NCBI GenBank assembly: GCA_025766275.1
Contig: JAFKAC010000001.1
Span: 682,001-746,000, forward strand
DNA: 64,000 nucleotides
DNA from: Lactarius indigo
Lineage: Eukaryota; Basidiomycota; Agaricomycetes; Russulales; Russulaceae
Direction: 5' to 3'
A program made the translations under genes and the position numbers. Shown here in pieces: positions 9,682-20,996 of the stretch. The first letter of the stretch is position 1. Every line of letters begins with the position of its first letter. The notes under the pieces were generated by a model. The model was not told where the DNA came from. It was given only the letters and a program-made list of their open reading frames with translations, and did not search any database.

Positions 9682-12600
9682 CTAAGTGCACACAAGTCCC
9701 ATGTCATCGTTGTGCTTCTGCAGCAGGACACGCGGTAGTGACTTTGTGAAGCCGTCCGCAACCATATCCACAGTAGGAGTTCTGATGAGGGTGATGGTCC
9801 CCTTTTCGATGTACTCTCGAATGACATGATGCCGTATGGCAATGTGCTTAGACCGTCTCCCAGTGACAGGGTTCAAGGCCAAGTCAATGGCACCCTTATT
9901 GTCACCATGAAGTGGGATGGGGTCGTCGACCTCGTACCCGAGTTCCGTGAGGAAGCTCTGATACCACGCAGCCTGGTTAGCCGCGTCAGTCATGGCCATG
10001 TATTCCGCTTCCGTTGTGTTTTGGGCAACAGTCTTTTGCTTGCGCGAAGACCAGCTTATTGCACCGTTAGCTAGTAGGAACACATAACCAGAGGTGGAGT
10101 GGCGGTCGTCAGTCTGATCAGCCAGACTGGAGTCAGTGTAGCCGTGAAGGCCATCGCCATTGGCGCCATCATAAACAATACGCATATCCATAGTTCCTAC
10201 TAAGTAGGACAGGACATACTGCGCAAGTCGCAGATGTTGTGGTGAAGGGTTCGCTGCGTACTGCGCCAAACGTGACACAGCGAAGGAGATATCTGGCCTT
10301 GTGCCAATCTGCACATAAAGCAGACTCCCAATAAGAGACTGGTAGTGAGAGATATCTGAGGCAGTTGCCTGCGACGTATATTTAACCAGGTGCTCGTCAG
10401 CACCAGCGGGCAAGGGTGTGTTGTGTGGTGTGGCATCAGACATGCTAAAGCGTTCAAGGACATCCTTGATGTAGCCAGACTGATCTATTTCGATGCGTCT
10501 AAGGGAGCGGTCGCGCACAATGCGCATACCAAGATAAGACTCTATCTCCCCGAGATCTGTCATCTCATAGCGTTCAGACAGATCTGACTTCAAACGCTTG
10601 ATACCACTCAGCGAGGGACCCAGTATAGTGATGTCATCAACGTAGACAATAACGAAGAGTGGATCATACCCCTCCCGTTGAGGCATCACATATATGCCAG
10701 CATCAGCAAACGTCCGCTTAAAGCCGAGTGCAGTGAGCACTCCATGGAATTGCAAGTTCCATGCGCGGGAGGCCTGTTTGAGACCATAGATCGCCTTAAC
10801 CAGGCGACACACCTTCGTCTCAGAGCCAGTGACAGTGAAACCTTGTGGCTGCTCCATGTATATCTCCTCGTCAAGCACGCCATTGAGAAAAGCAGACTTA
10901 ACATCCATCTGATGGATGTGCCAGTCCTCCAGCGCGGCCAACGCCAGAAGTAATCGTAGCGACTCAAATCGTGCGACGGGAGAGAAGGTTTCATCAAAAT
11001 CTATGCCAGGGATCTGCGTGAATCCCTTAGCCACCAAGCGAGCTCTGTAGCGGCCATCCGCTTTGAGCTTAAAGACCCATTTGGATTTTACTGCCTTACG
11101 ATTAGGCGGGAGATCCACTAACTCCCAAGTCCCATTCTTAGCTAGGGCGTCCATTTCATACTGACACGCCCTAGTCCACTCTTCTGCAGCTGCAGACCGC
11201 ATGGCCTCTGCATAGGTTGCAGGGTCTCGGCCCACAAAGGCAGCAGCCAATAACTCCGCATACCCCAGACGCCTGCCGCGCCATGCCGCATTGTCCGCAT
11301 TGAAGTAATGCGGATTAGGGACAGGGGCACGGGCACTGCGCCTTGGTGCATTGTCCATCTCGCGCAACAGCTGACTACGCTGTGCACGATCCTCAAATCC
11401 CCCAGGCATTTCTGGTGAGGGAGGAGGGACATGGCGCATAATGCGCGTTGCACTAGGACGTGGCGGGGGTGAAGTGGGAGTGGCTTGCTCACGCTTAGGT
11501 GTGGTGGGCGGAGCTGGCAGAGCAGGTGGTGGAGTGGTGGGGCGTGGTTGGACTTGTGGGGGGTCTAAGAGTTTTTCAACATCCTCCTCCTCACTACTAC
11601 TGGAGTGTGCAGGGGAGGGGGCTCGCATTGGTGGTAACGCCGGCGGGTGAGGCACGGCAGTCACTGTTGTGCTAGGCACGACTGGTGGTGAAGGTGTGGG
11701 GTGTGTCTCAACACCCTGAAGGGACGGGAAGCTACTCTCGTCGAATGTCACATCCCTGGACACTCGGACGGAGCGGGTTGAGCGGTCCCAGAGCTTATAG
11801 CCCTTAGATTCGGGCTCAAACCCGATAAGCGTGACCTCAATGGCCTTCGCATCCAATTTGCGACGCTTATCAGCGGGTACGTGCATGTACCCCTTGCATC
11901 CGAAGACGCGAAGATGTGAAACATCAGGCACTTTGCCAGAGTGCCAGAGCTCATAAGGAGTGCGCCATTTAAGCCCACGGACTGGAGAGCGGTTATAGAT
12001 GTGCACAGCTGCGCACACTGCATGCTCCCAGAAGCCTTTAGACATGCCAGCTGTGTGGAGCATGGACATTGCCTTATCCATAATGGTGCGGTTAAACCGC
12101 TCGGCTTTTCCGTTGGACTGTGGTGAACCCGGCATCGTGAGGTGATGCTCTATCCCTTTCTGCTTAAGAATGTCCTGCGTGACAGCTCGACATGTATTCG
12201 CCACCGCGGTCAGAGTGCAGAGCGCGCAGTTTATGGCCAGACTGGGTTTCACCCCAAGCCAAGTACATCTGCAGCGACTTAGCAAACTGGTCCTTTGACT
12301 TAAGGAAGTGTACCACAGTGAACTTAGTGTGGTCATCTATGAAGGTGGCAGTGTAGGTCGAGCCTTGCAAGGACTGAGTCTGCATAGGACCGGCGAGGTC
12401 ACTGTGCACGATCTCAAATTGACGAGTTGTCCTTTTGTTGGAGGACGCAGAAAAGGGTTGGCGAGTGGATTTGCCCATCTCGCACCCACGGCAGACTGTG
12501 TGGGTCGTGGTAGAGCTATCTATGTCCATGCCAGTAGTGGCAGAGGGACCATGCGCCTTCAGCGCCGCAGAGGAGATGTGTCCCATGCGTTGATGCCAGA

Positions 12601-14005
12601 TATCAAGTGTGGCAGCACTTGATTTTGTGTGGGCATTGAGGCCGACGCTGGCTGCGTCCAACCAGTAAAGGTTGTCCTCAAGGTAGCCTTTGGCCACACA
12701 CTTTTGGTTGATAGATATTTTAAATGAGCCACTATCAAAGGCAATCTCAGCACCTTTTGTGCTAGGGCGCGCGTCGACAAGAAGCGCGTCTTCACCTGTG
12801 GTAGGTGTAGCACATTGCTTAGGGTGATAGAGGTACCCTGGCTCGTAGTAAAAACGACAGACCCGACACCCACTTGGTCTATAGTGGACTTATCTACCCA
12901 GGCGTACAGTGCCTTTAGTTGGGGTGTAGTCCTTGAAGTCAGACCGATGTGGTGTAATGTGGTGTGTAGCACCACTGTCCATCATCCAACGCACACGCGA
13001 GGCAGCATACAAGGCAACAGAAATAGATTGAGAGGCCCAGTCTATGGCGGGTTCTTCGACCTCCTTAATGGAGGCGGTGGTAGGTACAAGAATGTGACTA
13101 TTTGCGGCCTTGTTGCCTGCCTTCTCCTTCTCCTTTGCGTCAGCCTCATCCTTCTTTTTCTTCCTGCAGTCAGGCTTGATGTGGCCCTTTTTGTTGCAAT
13201 AGTGGCAAGTCAGACCAGAGTGGTCCTTCTTGCCCTTCTTGCCCGTCGACTTGACGGGGGCCACCTTGTTGAGGGAAGAGCCAGAGGGCCCAGCGCGGCG
13301 AGCCTCTTCCGACACTATGCGCGCTATGATCTCAGCGTGCTTAAGTGTGGAAGGGGCCCCACTGGCAAGGATGGTTGAGGCCAACACCTCATAAGAGGGC
13401 GGCAGCGCATGGAGGAGAATGAGGCAGTATTGGACGTCAGAGACACCCATCTGCGCGTTGGAAAGGGCAACCCTTAGCTCATTGAGCTTGGCCAGCTGAG
13501 CGGCCATGGGTGCAGAGTCGTCGAGGCGGGCTTGTGTTAACTGGATCCACAAGTTAAAGATGGTGGTGCTGCCCGAAGCACCAGCGTATACGTCTCTCAG
13601 CTTGTCCCACTTCGCCTTGAAGGTGGCATAGACAATATTGTCCGCCACGAGGGAGTAGACATCTGGCTTTAAGTAAAGGCGGAGGTACGCCTTGGAACGA
13701 CGCTGGACTGAGTCCCACTCATCGGTAGTGATACCAGATGGGGGTGTGTCCAGTGTGAACACATCTTCAGCCTCATGCAGCGTGAGGATTGCCTCAATGG
13801 TCCCAGACCATTCGTTCCAGCCAGTGCCGTCAAACTGGGTGAGATGGATGCCAGATGGCATGCCAAAGTTGGCACTGTGGGCCTGAGAGAGACGTGTAGA
13901 GGGTGTGGACCCAGAAGGAGGAGGGAGTGAGCCTCCTGCAGAGCCACCGGTGGGGCTGGGAGGAGCACCAGCACCAGCAGCAGGGGTAGATGAAGAACCA
14001 GACAT
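9682..14005 (-). pseudogene. copia-1 gag-pol polyprotein, three frameshifts
   Basis: Reads from ATG at 14005. Order: Gag with UBN2/copia-type core (about 13860-13300), CCHC knuckle CHYCNKKGHIKPDC (near 13190), protease MMDSGATHH (near 12965), pre-integrase domain (W-H-Q-R-M-G-H, C-R-G-C), integrase core (HSDLAGP, FIDDHTK, HSDRGGEY, NGKAERFNRT), reverse transcriptase (WVFKLKADG, FLNGVLDEEIYMEQP, VYVDDITILG) and RNase H to the stop at 9682. The frame changes near 12895 (one extra base), 12740 and 12195 (one base each). No nonsense codons are seen otherwise. Because the LTRs are nearly identical, these indels could be recent mutations or read errors. Confidence 0.88.
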
Positions 14006-14789
14006 TGGGATGATTTATCTGTCGCCGAGGAGCAGTCAGCAACAGTGCTTCATAGTTGCAAGACATAAAGATAGAGGGGGTACCACTCCTGTCTGTGATT
14101 CTGTAAGGCCAGAGCGCTAACGCGTCCTGCCTCCTGATAGTATGCCAGTGATACAAGGGCTAGGCCCAGGTTGGGAGAGTCCCTTTGCCATACCATGAGC
14201 TAGCTGCCAGCCAGGATGTGTCTAAGACACAGCTCAAATGGTTTGCGTCAGGGGGAAGGTGAAGGGATTGCTTTCAGAGCCCAAGGCTGTCTACCTCAGC
14301 CTCCTCGGCCTGTTGGTTGCCTCATCGCCACAAGTGGCTTTACTGAATCCTTTCCCATTGCCGCTACAAGGTAGGTATCTGGTTGCAGAACACCATAGTG
14401 GTGAACACCCCCCAGAGCCTGAACCAGGTTTTACACTCCCATGGTGAGGAGATCCTGCGCCCAGCTGTGGAGCACCAGAGACAGCTGGCGCTAAGCTCCA
14501 CAATACACAGCCCAGTGGGCCATGCACGCCTGGATATTTTGAAGTTAAGGGGCTACCAGACCCAGTCTCCTTGCGCATAGCGCAGGGGCTAGGAAAACAG
14601 TAGGGGTGAAAGTAGGACTACTGGGCAGTACATACACAGGAGGTTCCTAAGCAGAGACAAGTGGCGCCCCACTGCTCCTCTGCCTTGGGCAAGGCTGGTA
14701 AGGCCCCAGACAGACCTTAGCCTGGTGTGTCCTCCTAGGAAGACAGTGACCAGCCAAGTGGAGTGGCTAGGGCACCAGGGCCCATAACC
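14006..14789 (-). other. copia-1 leader between 5' LTR and gag
   Basis: 784 bp with no convincing coding sequence. The minus strand starts GGTTATGGGCCC right after the LTR end (14790), a block also found next to the copia-2 5' LTR (29443-29454), so it is the likely primer-binding site. The length is unusual for copia leaders; copia-2 has only about 100 bp. Confidence 0.6.
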
Positions 14790-15418
14790 TGATGAACAGC
14801 ACACATAGAGATGCATACTCACAGTGACAAAGGAGACTGTGGTGAGATATGCAGAGAGTGCTTGAAGGCAGCAACAGGGAGTGCAAGCAAGGATGAAGCA
14901 AGAGGTGTCTGGCACACAAGCAGTGAGAACTGATGTTGTTACATTGGAGAGGAGAGAGCTTACCTGGCACACAAGCAGTGAGAACTGATGTGGACCAGGA
15001 GCGTACATGGTACTCTACTTATACACTTTCAGGTAGTGACACTGTACAAGGGATGTGACACTAAGTCACGCAGTACAAGGAAGTATTGTTCTACAAACGG
15101 ACAAAGGAGTGGACGTTCTGAGAACAAGGAAAGAAAGAATAAGGAGAGTCCAGAAGCAAATGATATCATAGTGACATCATAATAAAGATAAAGCTAAGTA
15201 CGGAACAAAGGAAAGTACAAAGGCGTTATACAACGCAGAGTCCGGATGTATGATGTCATTAGAAGTACAGTGATGTCATATGTGACGCAATGATAAGTCC
15301 AGATTGTACAGATCAAACAGTATCTAATCTACAAGTCCTGTATATCTAATCTAAAGCAGTCCATGCTGCAAGTCCGGTCCGTACGAGCCGCTAAGTGCGC
15401 AGGGGTCACTTATCAACA
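14790..15418 (-). repeat. copia-1 5' LTR
   Basis: 629 bp, matching 9035-9662 apart from several substitutions and one-base indels confined to about 14800-14910. Followed on the right by the target duplicate gttac (15419-15423). Confidence 0.92.
14909..14963 (-). other. Probable intron in the copia-1 5' LTR
   Basis: Same 55-bp GTAAGC...CCAG interval as in the 3' LTR, bounded by the two copies of the 28-bp segment. This copy lies in the transcribed 5' LTR, just downstream of the TATAAGT box, so it would be at the very 5' end of the RNA. Confidence 0.5.
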
Positions 15419-15928
15419 GTTACGGTACGGACTCAATGACTCATTACACACGACTCATGACCGGTTATGACTACGGTCCGGTATCAGTATTAGTCATGGA
15501 CTCTTACTTCGCATCAGTCAGCATAGTAGTTCACATGTGATTGTGACTCGTGTATGACTCATTCCTAGGATAGCTGTACTAGGGTTCGAGCTAGTTATGC
15601 TATTGGTTACATACTATTCCAGCGGCGCTTTAAAGCCCGCGTGTATCTGTATAAGTAGTCGACTCGGAAGACCAAGAGTCCCCATCTTGGTCTTCTTCAA
15701 TCCACCACTTGACTCGTCTTTTGTCTGCCTTAGTCTCGGACTAAGTGTGCCTCTACTTGTATCCGCCAAAGGGATACTCTTCTTCATCATTTAAGCTGCA
15801 GCGTGTGCCTACGAGTGCCCCTGTTCAGTTTGTGTTGGGTTGACACGTGGTCCCCATTCACCATATTCTGCTAAGTCGATTATGCCTATTCGAAGTCCAA
15901 GTCGGACTAACGCCAGTGGAGCGTAACA
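15419..15928 (+). repeat. gypsy-1 3' LTR, remainder after copia-1
   Basis: Starts with the duplicated gttac and continues GGTACGGACTC to the end GCGTAACA. Its ends form an inverted repeat (TGTTACG / CGTAACA). It carries TATAAGT at 15650-15656 and, 34 bp downstream, ATCTTGGTCTT (15684-15694). With GAAGACCAAGA just upstream this forms a hairpin at the expected RNA 5' end. Confidence 0.75.
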
Positions 15929-16234
15929 ACCAAGATGGCGTATCTTGGTCTTCACAAGACAGTTTAAATACAAGTTAAGCAGGCTTTCAAGCGCTGCTAT
16001 GAGTCACAGTAAAGTAGCGTCCAACGTATCGCAGAAACATCGCAATCCTAATACTACTAGTACCTGTACTAGTATCGAGTCATCAAGGCACCACTCAGTC
16101 AGCTATCAGTTGTAATCGCCTATCACTGCCGTATCACCGTAGGTAAGTCCGCAACTAATATACCTTACCGCCGTAGTTGCAACCGGTACAGTAAGGGTGC
16201 CGAGTTGTGCAGTCCATACAAGCGAAATGTGACA
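15929..16234 (-). repeat. gypsy-2 3' LTR, truncated
   Basis: 306 bp matching 23271-23576 with four differing sites, each a CpG in one copy or the inferred ancestor. The element-sense start TGTCAC at 16234 follows the polypurine tract; the 3' part of the LTR is missing at the gypsy-1 junction. Confidence 0.88.
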
Positions 16235-16250
16235 TCACCCCCTTTCTAAG
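16235..16250 (-). promoter_or_regulatory. gypsy-2 polypurine tract
   Basis: On the minus strand CTTAGAAAGGGGGTGA directly precedes the LTR start TGTCAC, matching the gypsy-1 tract in sequence and position. Confidence 0.7.
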
Positions 16251-16265
16251 TGTGAGACCCCAGAC

Positions 16266-19200
16266 TCACTGGAAGTCCCTCGCCGGCCAATCGCACTGCT
16301 CGTCGGCAATTCTCTCCAACGCCGTGGCGCGCTCCAGTGGATAGATGGAGTCGCGCTTGTCGTCCTGCGCGCACTCAATCATCGCACGGAGTTAACTTAC
16401 GCGAGCGCGAAGTCGGTCGAGTTCGTAACTCGCCGCACGGTAGCGCGTGACCTCAGCGGTGAGCGACTCGTCGTTAATGCGATTGAGGGTGCAGTTGGTG
16501 ATTTTGTCGGCCACGAAGATGACGAGGTCTTCGTGTGGGTACTGGGGGCAGAGAGCGGCCGACACATGCGGCTCGGCGTAGAAGGGCTTACCGTAGACGT
16601 GCGGCGAGCCCGGTATAACCCCCAATATGATGGGGTCTGCTCCTCCGATAATCTGGACGTGCGACGCGTCCCTCTCTACTCCGTCTGGCCCGGTGATGGG
16701 GTATCGAATGTAATGGGGTCGTCGGTTCGCCCTGAACCCCTCAGGCGCGATGACATGCGCGGGGTCCTCGGCGGGGGTGAACGGGCGATGGTCCGCGACA
16801 CCAGGGACTCGCACACGTCCTCGATACATGGGGGACCCGTTGGTGTAGACGAGCCATGGCGTGACAAGGGGATGATCAGTGTCGCATTTCGTTTGTAAGA
16901 AGGGGTGTCTCGCCGGGTAGTAATCTGAGTCGTCATGGCCAGCCTCAGCTGCCGCCATCGCTGCTGTCGCTCTCACATCTCCCTCAGTCAGGCCGCGGCT
17001 GAGTCTAGCTGTTCCTTCTGCCACTCCGCCGCTACCCTCCTCCAACCATCCAACTTGTACTCCAGGAGAGCTTGAACGCTCATTGTTGCTCGGGAAAATT
17101 CCACGAACGCCGATGAGGTCATCGCTCGGGGGGATGGCAGCGATGGGTTCTCGCTCACCGGCTTCGTTACGGAAGACGTGGATGACGGCGTGTTCGTTGT
17201 CGGGGTGTTGTGTGGGGTCCGGGAATCTGGCGATGACGTGCGCCCACTCTTGTGCGGTGATGGGGCCCTCTTGTGGTCGGAGAGGTGTCCATGGAGTGAT
17301 CTGGGTGTTGGGAATCTCAGTGTCGGAGTCGTCTTCCAAGAGGGCGCGGGCGTCGTCGGCGAGGGAGTCGAGGAGTGCTGCTTGGGTGACATGTCGCAGG
17401 GGAGAAGTGGGCATGAGAGTAGAGGTGGTAGAGCAAAGGAAGAGGGGATGACTTTCCTCTGTCTCCCTCTCGCTCGTCTTAACTGTTCTCCTGTGGGCTC
17501 GTGCTTCCTGATATAGACGAAGGGCGTCGGGCGCAAAGACGTCTTCTTTGTTGACCCACTGGTTCTCCGAGTCCGGGTACCCCTTCCATTTGATGAGGTA
17601 TTGGAGGCGTCTCCCTCTGCCGAAGTGCCGAGAGTCTAGAATAGCCTCAACCTCGTACTCCTCTTCTCCATCTATCAGCTTGGGTGGCAGTCGTGTGAAG
17701 TTTTCTCCATGAAGTGGAGTTTGTTTGTATGGCGTGAGTAGATCGATGTGAAACACTGAGTGAATGCTCCACTGCGTGGGAAGTTCCAATCGATAATTGT
17801 AAGGGGACATCACCTGCGTCACCCGAAATGGTCCGTGGCGTCGCGCCGCCAGTTTCGCCGTGGGCTGATTGGTCTGGAGGTGTTTGCCTTCCAGCCACAC
17901 GAGGTCTCCTATCTTGAATTTGGGCGTGTCCTTGTTACGAATCCACGCTTCTTGGGCCTTTTTCATAAGGTGCTGGGCGTTCTCTCTAGCCTCTTTCAAC
18001 TGTGTCAGCCACCTTGTGACTTGGGGAAGAGGGGATGGCTTATCAGTCCAATCTGCCTGTGGGTTGTACCCCATCAGGAGCTGAAACGGCGATTGCTTCA
18101 TATATTCGTGCGGCCAGTTGTTGTGCGTGAATTCGGCGATTGGTAGATAAGTAACCCAGTTATCTTGCCGCTCGTTCACCCAGAAACGCAGATATTGTTC
18201 TAGCCATTGATTGGTGCGCTCAGACTGTCTGTCTGTGCGTGGGTGATATGCCGTGGATATGTTCTGTTGGATGCCTAGAATTCGGCAGACCTCCCTTGTG
18301 AACTTTGATGTGAAACGGGGGTCTCGGTCACTGATGCATTTGCGTGGTAATCCGAAGCGTTTGAATATGTGAGTGACGTACAGGGCTGCCGTCTCCTCGG
18401 CCGTTATTTCCTCTCGGCATGGGATGAAAACGGAGGCCTTGCTACAATCGTGGTCCGTGACGGTCAGTATGCTGTCGTACCCGTTCGACAGTGGGAGCTT
18501 GGTGATGAAGTCCATGGCCACCGTCTGGAAGGGCATGGCTTCTAACTCTGGCGTGATGGGGTGTAGCGCAGCTCGTATGGGCCTTGTGTTTACTTTGTTT
18601 CATTGGCATTCCGCGCAGCCTTGTACGTATTCATACATGTCCTTTCGCAATCGTGGCCACCAGTAATGTCTTTCCAAGATACGCTGCGTCCTCGCGATCC
18701 CAGGGTGGCCGTGTATTGGCAGGTCATGGTGATCGTGTATCAGCACGCGGTACGTCGATGCGGGCCCAGTGATTACGAACTTGCCGTCCTTGTACCACTC
18801 TCCCTCTATCTTTTTGAGGCGATGGGGATCCACCCACATCTTGATTACTTCATTGTCTTGTTGATGACGCGGTTGCAGCAGATTTGGGTTTGCAGCGAAC
18901 GTCTGGGCGGCATTGAGAGTTCTTACAAAGACTTCCGGGGGTAGGACGATGACTTCGCTGTTGTCCCCTGTCCCCTGGTCGTAATCCGGGCATCTTGACA
19001 AGGCGTCTGCCCTGCCATTGTTCTTTCCCTTGATGTGATGAATCTCAAAGTCATATCTGGAGAGTTCAAGTACTTCCCTTGCAACCCGTCTGCTGATTTT
19101 CTGCGGCGACTTCCAGTACTGCAGGTTGAGGTGATCCGAGTAAATTTTGATCTTGTGCGGGGCTCCCGCGAGCAATGGTCTCCAATTTCGCAGAGCCTTG

Positions 19201-20996
19201 ACTATTGCGAGCAATTCTAAGTCATAAATATCGTAATTTCATTCCGCTTCTGAGAGCGTGGCTGAGTAGTAGCCTATGGGGTGTCGTTTTCCGTCAGCCT
19301 TTCATTGCAGTAGTACGGCTCCCACCGCGTATCCAGAGGCGTCAACCTCTAGTTCAAATGGATCTTGGAGGACCGGGTGTGCCAGCACCGGTTCCTTAGT
19401 TACGAGACACTTAAGGGTGTTGAACGCTTTGTCTTCTTCCTCGGTCCATCTCCATTCTTCGTCTTTTCACATCAGTTTGGTGAGTGGTTTGGCGTGGGTT
19501 GTGAAGCCGCGGATGAAAAGTCTGTAAAAGTTGCAAAATCCAAGGAATGAGCGGACGTCCTTGACTTTTGTTGGTGTTGGCCAATCTTTGATGCCTTGAA
19601 CTTTTACGGGGTCCATTCGGGTTACCCCCCTTTCAAGGATTACCCCCAGGTAATCCATCCGCGGCTGGTGAAACAGGCACTTCTCGAGCTTGAAGTAGAG
19701 GTCATGCTGTTGCGCGACGCGCAGAACGTCGCGTACAGCCGCGATGTGAGCTGCCAAATCATGATCAAAGTGTGTGGCGATGCCAATATCGTCCATGTAA
19801 ATGCGTATCGTAGTTCCAAGGCGTTCGTGCCGCGCGATTGTATCGTGGTAAATGTGGTTCATCATTGCTTGGAAGGTAGCGGGGGAATTGGTAAGGCCGA
19901 AGAACATTACCGTGGGTTCGAAGAGGCCGAATTTGGTTTTGAATGCTGCTTTCTCTTGGTCACCTTCGCGAATTCGAATGTTGTTATAGCCCCAGCGAAT
20001 GTCAAGTTTCGTGTAAATGTGGGCATTGCTGAGGTTGAGAATGAGATCTTGGATGAGCGGCAGCAGGTATTGATTGCAAATAGTGTGCGAGTTGATTACC
20101 TGGTAGTCCTGTACCGGGCGTAGTTTTCCGTCCTTCTTTTTGATAAAGAAGAAAGAGGAGGCGTACGGGGAGATGGAAGGGTGCAGATACCCTTGTTTCA
20201 GTTTTTCGTCGAGAAACTCCTTCAACTCCCCCTCCTCTTTTTGTGTCATGGGGTATATCTTGCAGTCGATTGACGCCGGCGCCGACGGTTTGAAGTCAAT
20301 CGCGTGGTCCCAGGGTCGTGATGGAGGGAAGCGATGCGAAGCCTGCTCATTAAACAGTGTGGCAAATTCTGCGTAGACTGGCGGCAGCACAGCTGCCATC
20401 TGTTGTTGTTTTGCCGATATGGCCAACTCCGTCGAGGTGGTGGCCCGCGCGAAGGTTTCTTCTTCTAGTTCTTGGATAATTGCTTCTTTTTCTATGGTAA
20501 TGAGGGCCCGAATGGTGGGGGCCGTGAGTAGTTCTTCGCTAGTTGCTAGTATCACCGGTTGCATGTCGGGATGCATGGTCGCTGTTGCCCAACTGATGGT
20601 GGGCTCGAAGGCGCTTAGCCATGGATAGCCCAGCACCATGTTTTCGCTTCCGAGGTTGGTGACCAAGAAGGTCATTTTCTTGACCTGTCCCCGTGTTTTC
20701 ACTTCTAGGTTAATGTAATGAGTGATTAACCCAGCTTTGTTTTCTGTGTTATCTATGTTCCATATCTTGCGGGGTATTTCTAGTGGCCTTATTGGGATTC
20801 CCGCCCGGGTGGCCATGCTTGGTTTGATAAAGTTGTTGGTAGCTCCGGAGTCCACCAAAGCGTTTGTTTCAGTCGTTTGGTAATTCGTTCAGACAGTCAC
20901 TGGAATTCGTAGAGATCGATAGCGCGTTGTCACAATTACAGAATTACATTGTAAAGCCCTCACCCAGACTGATGGGTTCAGGCGCCCTGAAAACCC
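16266..20996 (-). pseudogene. gypsy-2 pol polyprotein, five TGA stops and one frameshift
   Basis: Same domain order as gypsy-1: protease with intact DSGAT (near 20855), reverse transcriptase (IYMDDIGIA, near 19790), RNase H, integrase zinc domain and DDE core (18540-18000), chromodomain (about 17650-17500), then the same C-terminal extension. In-frame TGA codons lie at 20889-20891, 19467-19469, 19302-19304, 19239-19241 and 18600-18602; four of the five align with arginine in gypsy-1. A frameshift near 16390 creates TAA, but homology continues in another frame to TGA at 16266-16268 (DDKRDSIY aligning with ADKKDSLY of gypsy-1). The element was intact apart from these changes. Confidence 0.85.

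Larger units (their letters stand above)
9035..15418 (-). mobile_element. copia-1: Ty1/copia element, complete with TSD gttac
   Basis: Minus-strand element flanked by gttac (9030-9034 and 15419-15423). LTRs of 628 and 629 bp begin TGTTGATAAG and end GTTCATCA in element sense. They are identical except for a cluster of small differences in their last ~110 bp. Gag-pol (14005 to 9682) is one polyprotein but carries three single-base frameshifts. A long ~780-bp leader separates the 5' LTR from gag. The primer site GGTTATGGGCCC next to the LTR is shared with copia-2. It is the youngest insertion of the gypsy-1/gypsy-2/copia-1 stack. Confidence 0.92.
2362..15928 (+). mobile_element. gypsy-1: Ty3/gypsy chromovirus, interrupted by copia-1
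   Basis: Plus-strand LTR retrotransposon with gag, pol (protease, RT, RNase H, integrase, chromodomain, C-terminal extension), a polypurine tract and a 3' LTR. The LTR starts TGTTAC at 9029, right after AAAAGGGGGTGA, and is interrupted by copia-1 (9035-15418). It resumes after the duplicated target gttac and ends GCGTAACA at 15928, about 511 bp in total. No matching 5' LTR is present. The right flank (ACCAAGATGG from 15929) is the interior of the gypsy-2 LTR, so gypsy-1 inserted into gypsy-2. Coding frames carry three TGA stops and a protease active-site change, so it is not autonomous. Confidence 0.85.

Noticed and set aside
16380..16420. GTAAGT...GCGCAG as a 36-bp intron explaining the gypsy-2 C-terminal frame change
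   Set aside because: It is shorter than any intron in this window, and the bases inside align as codons with gypsy-1; a simple indel is more likely.
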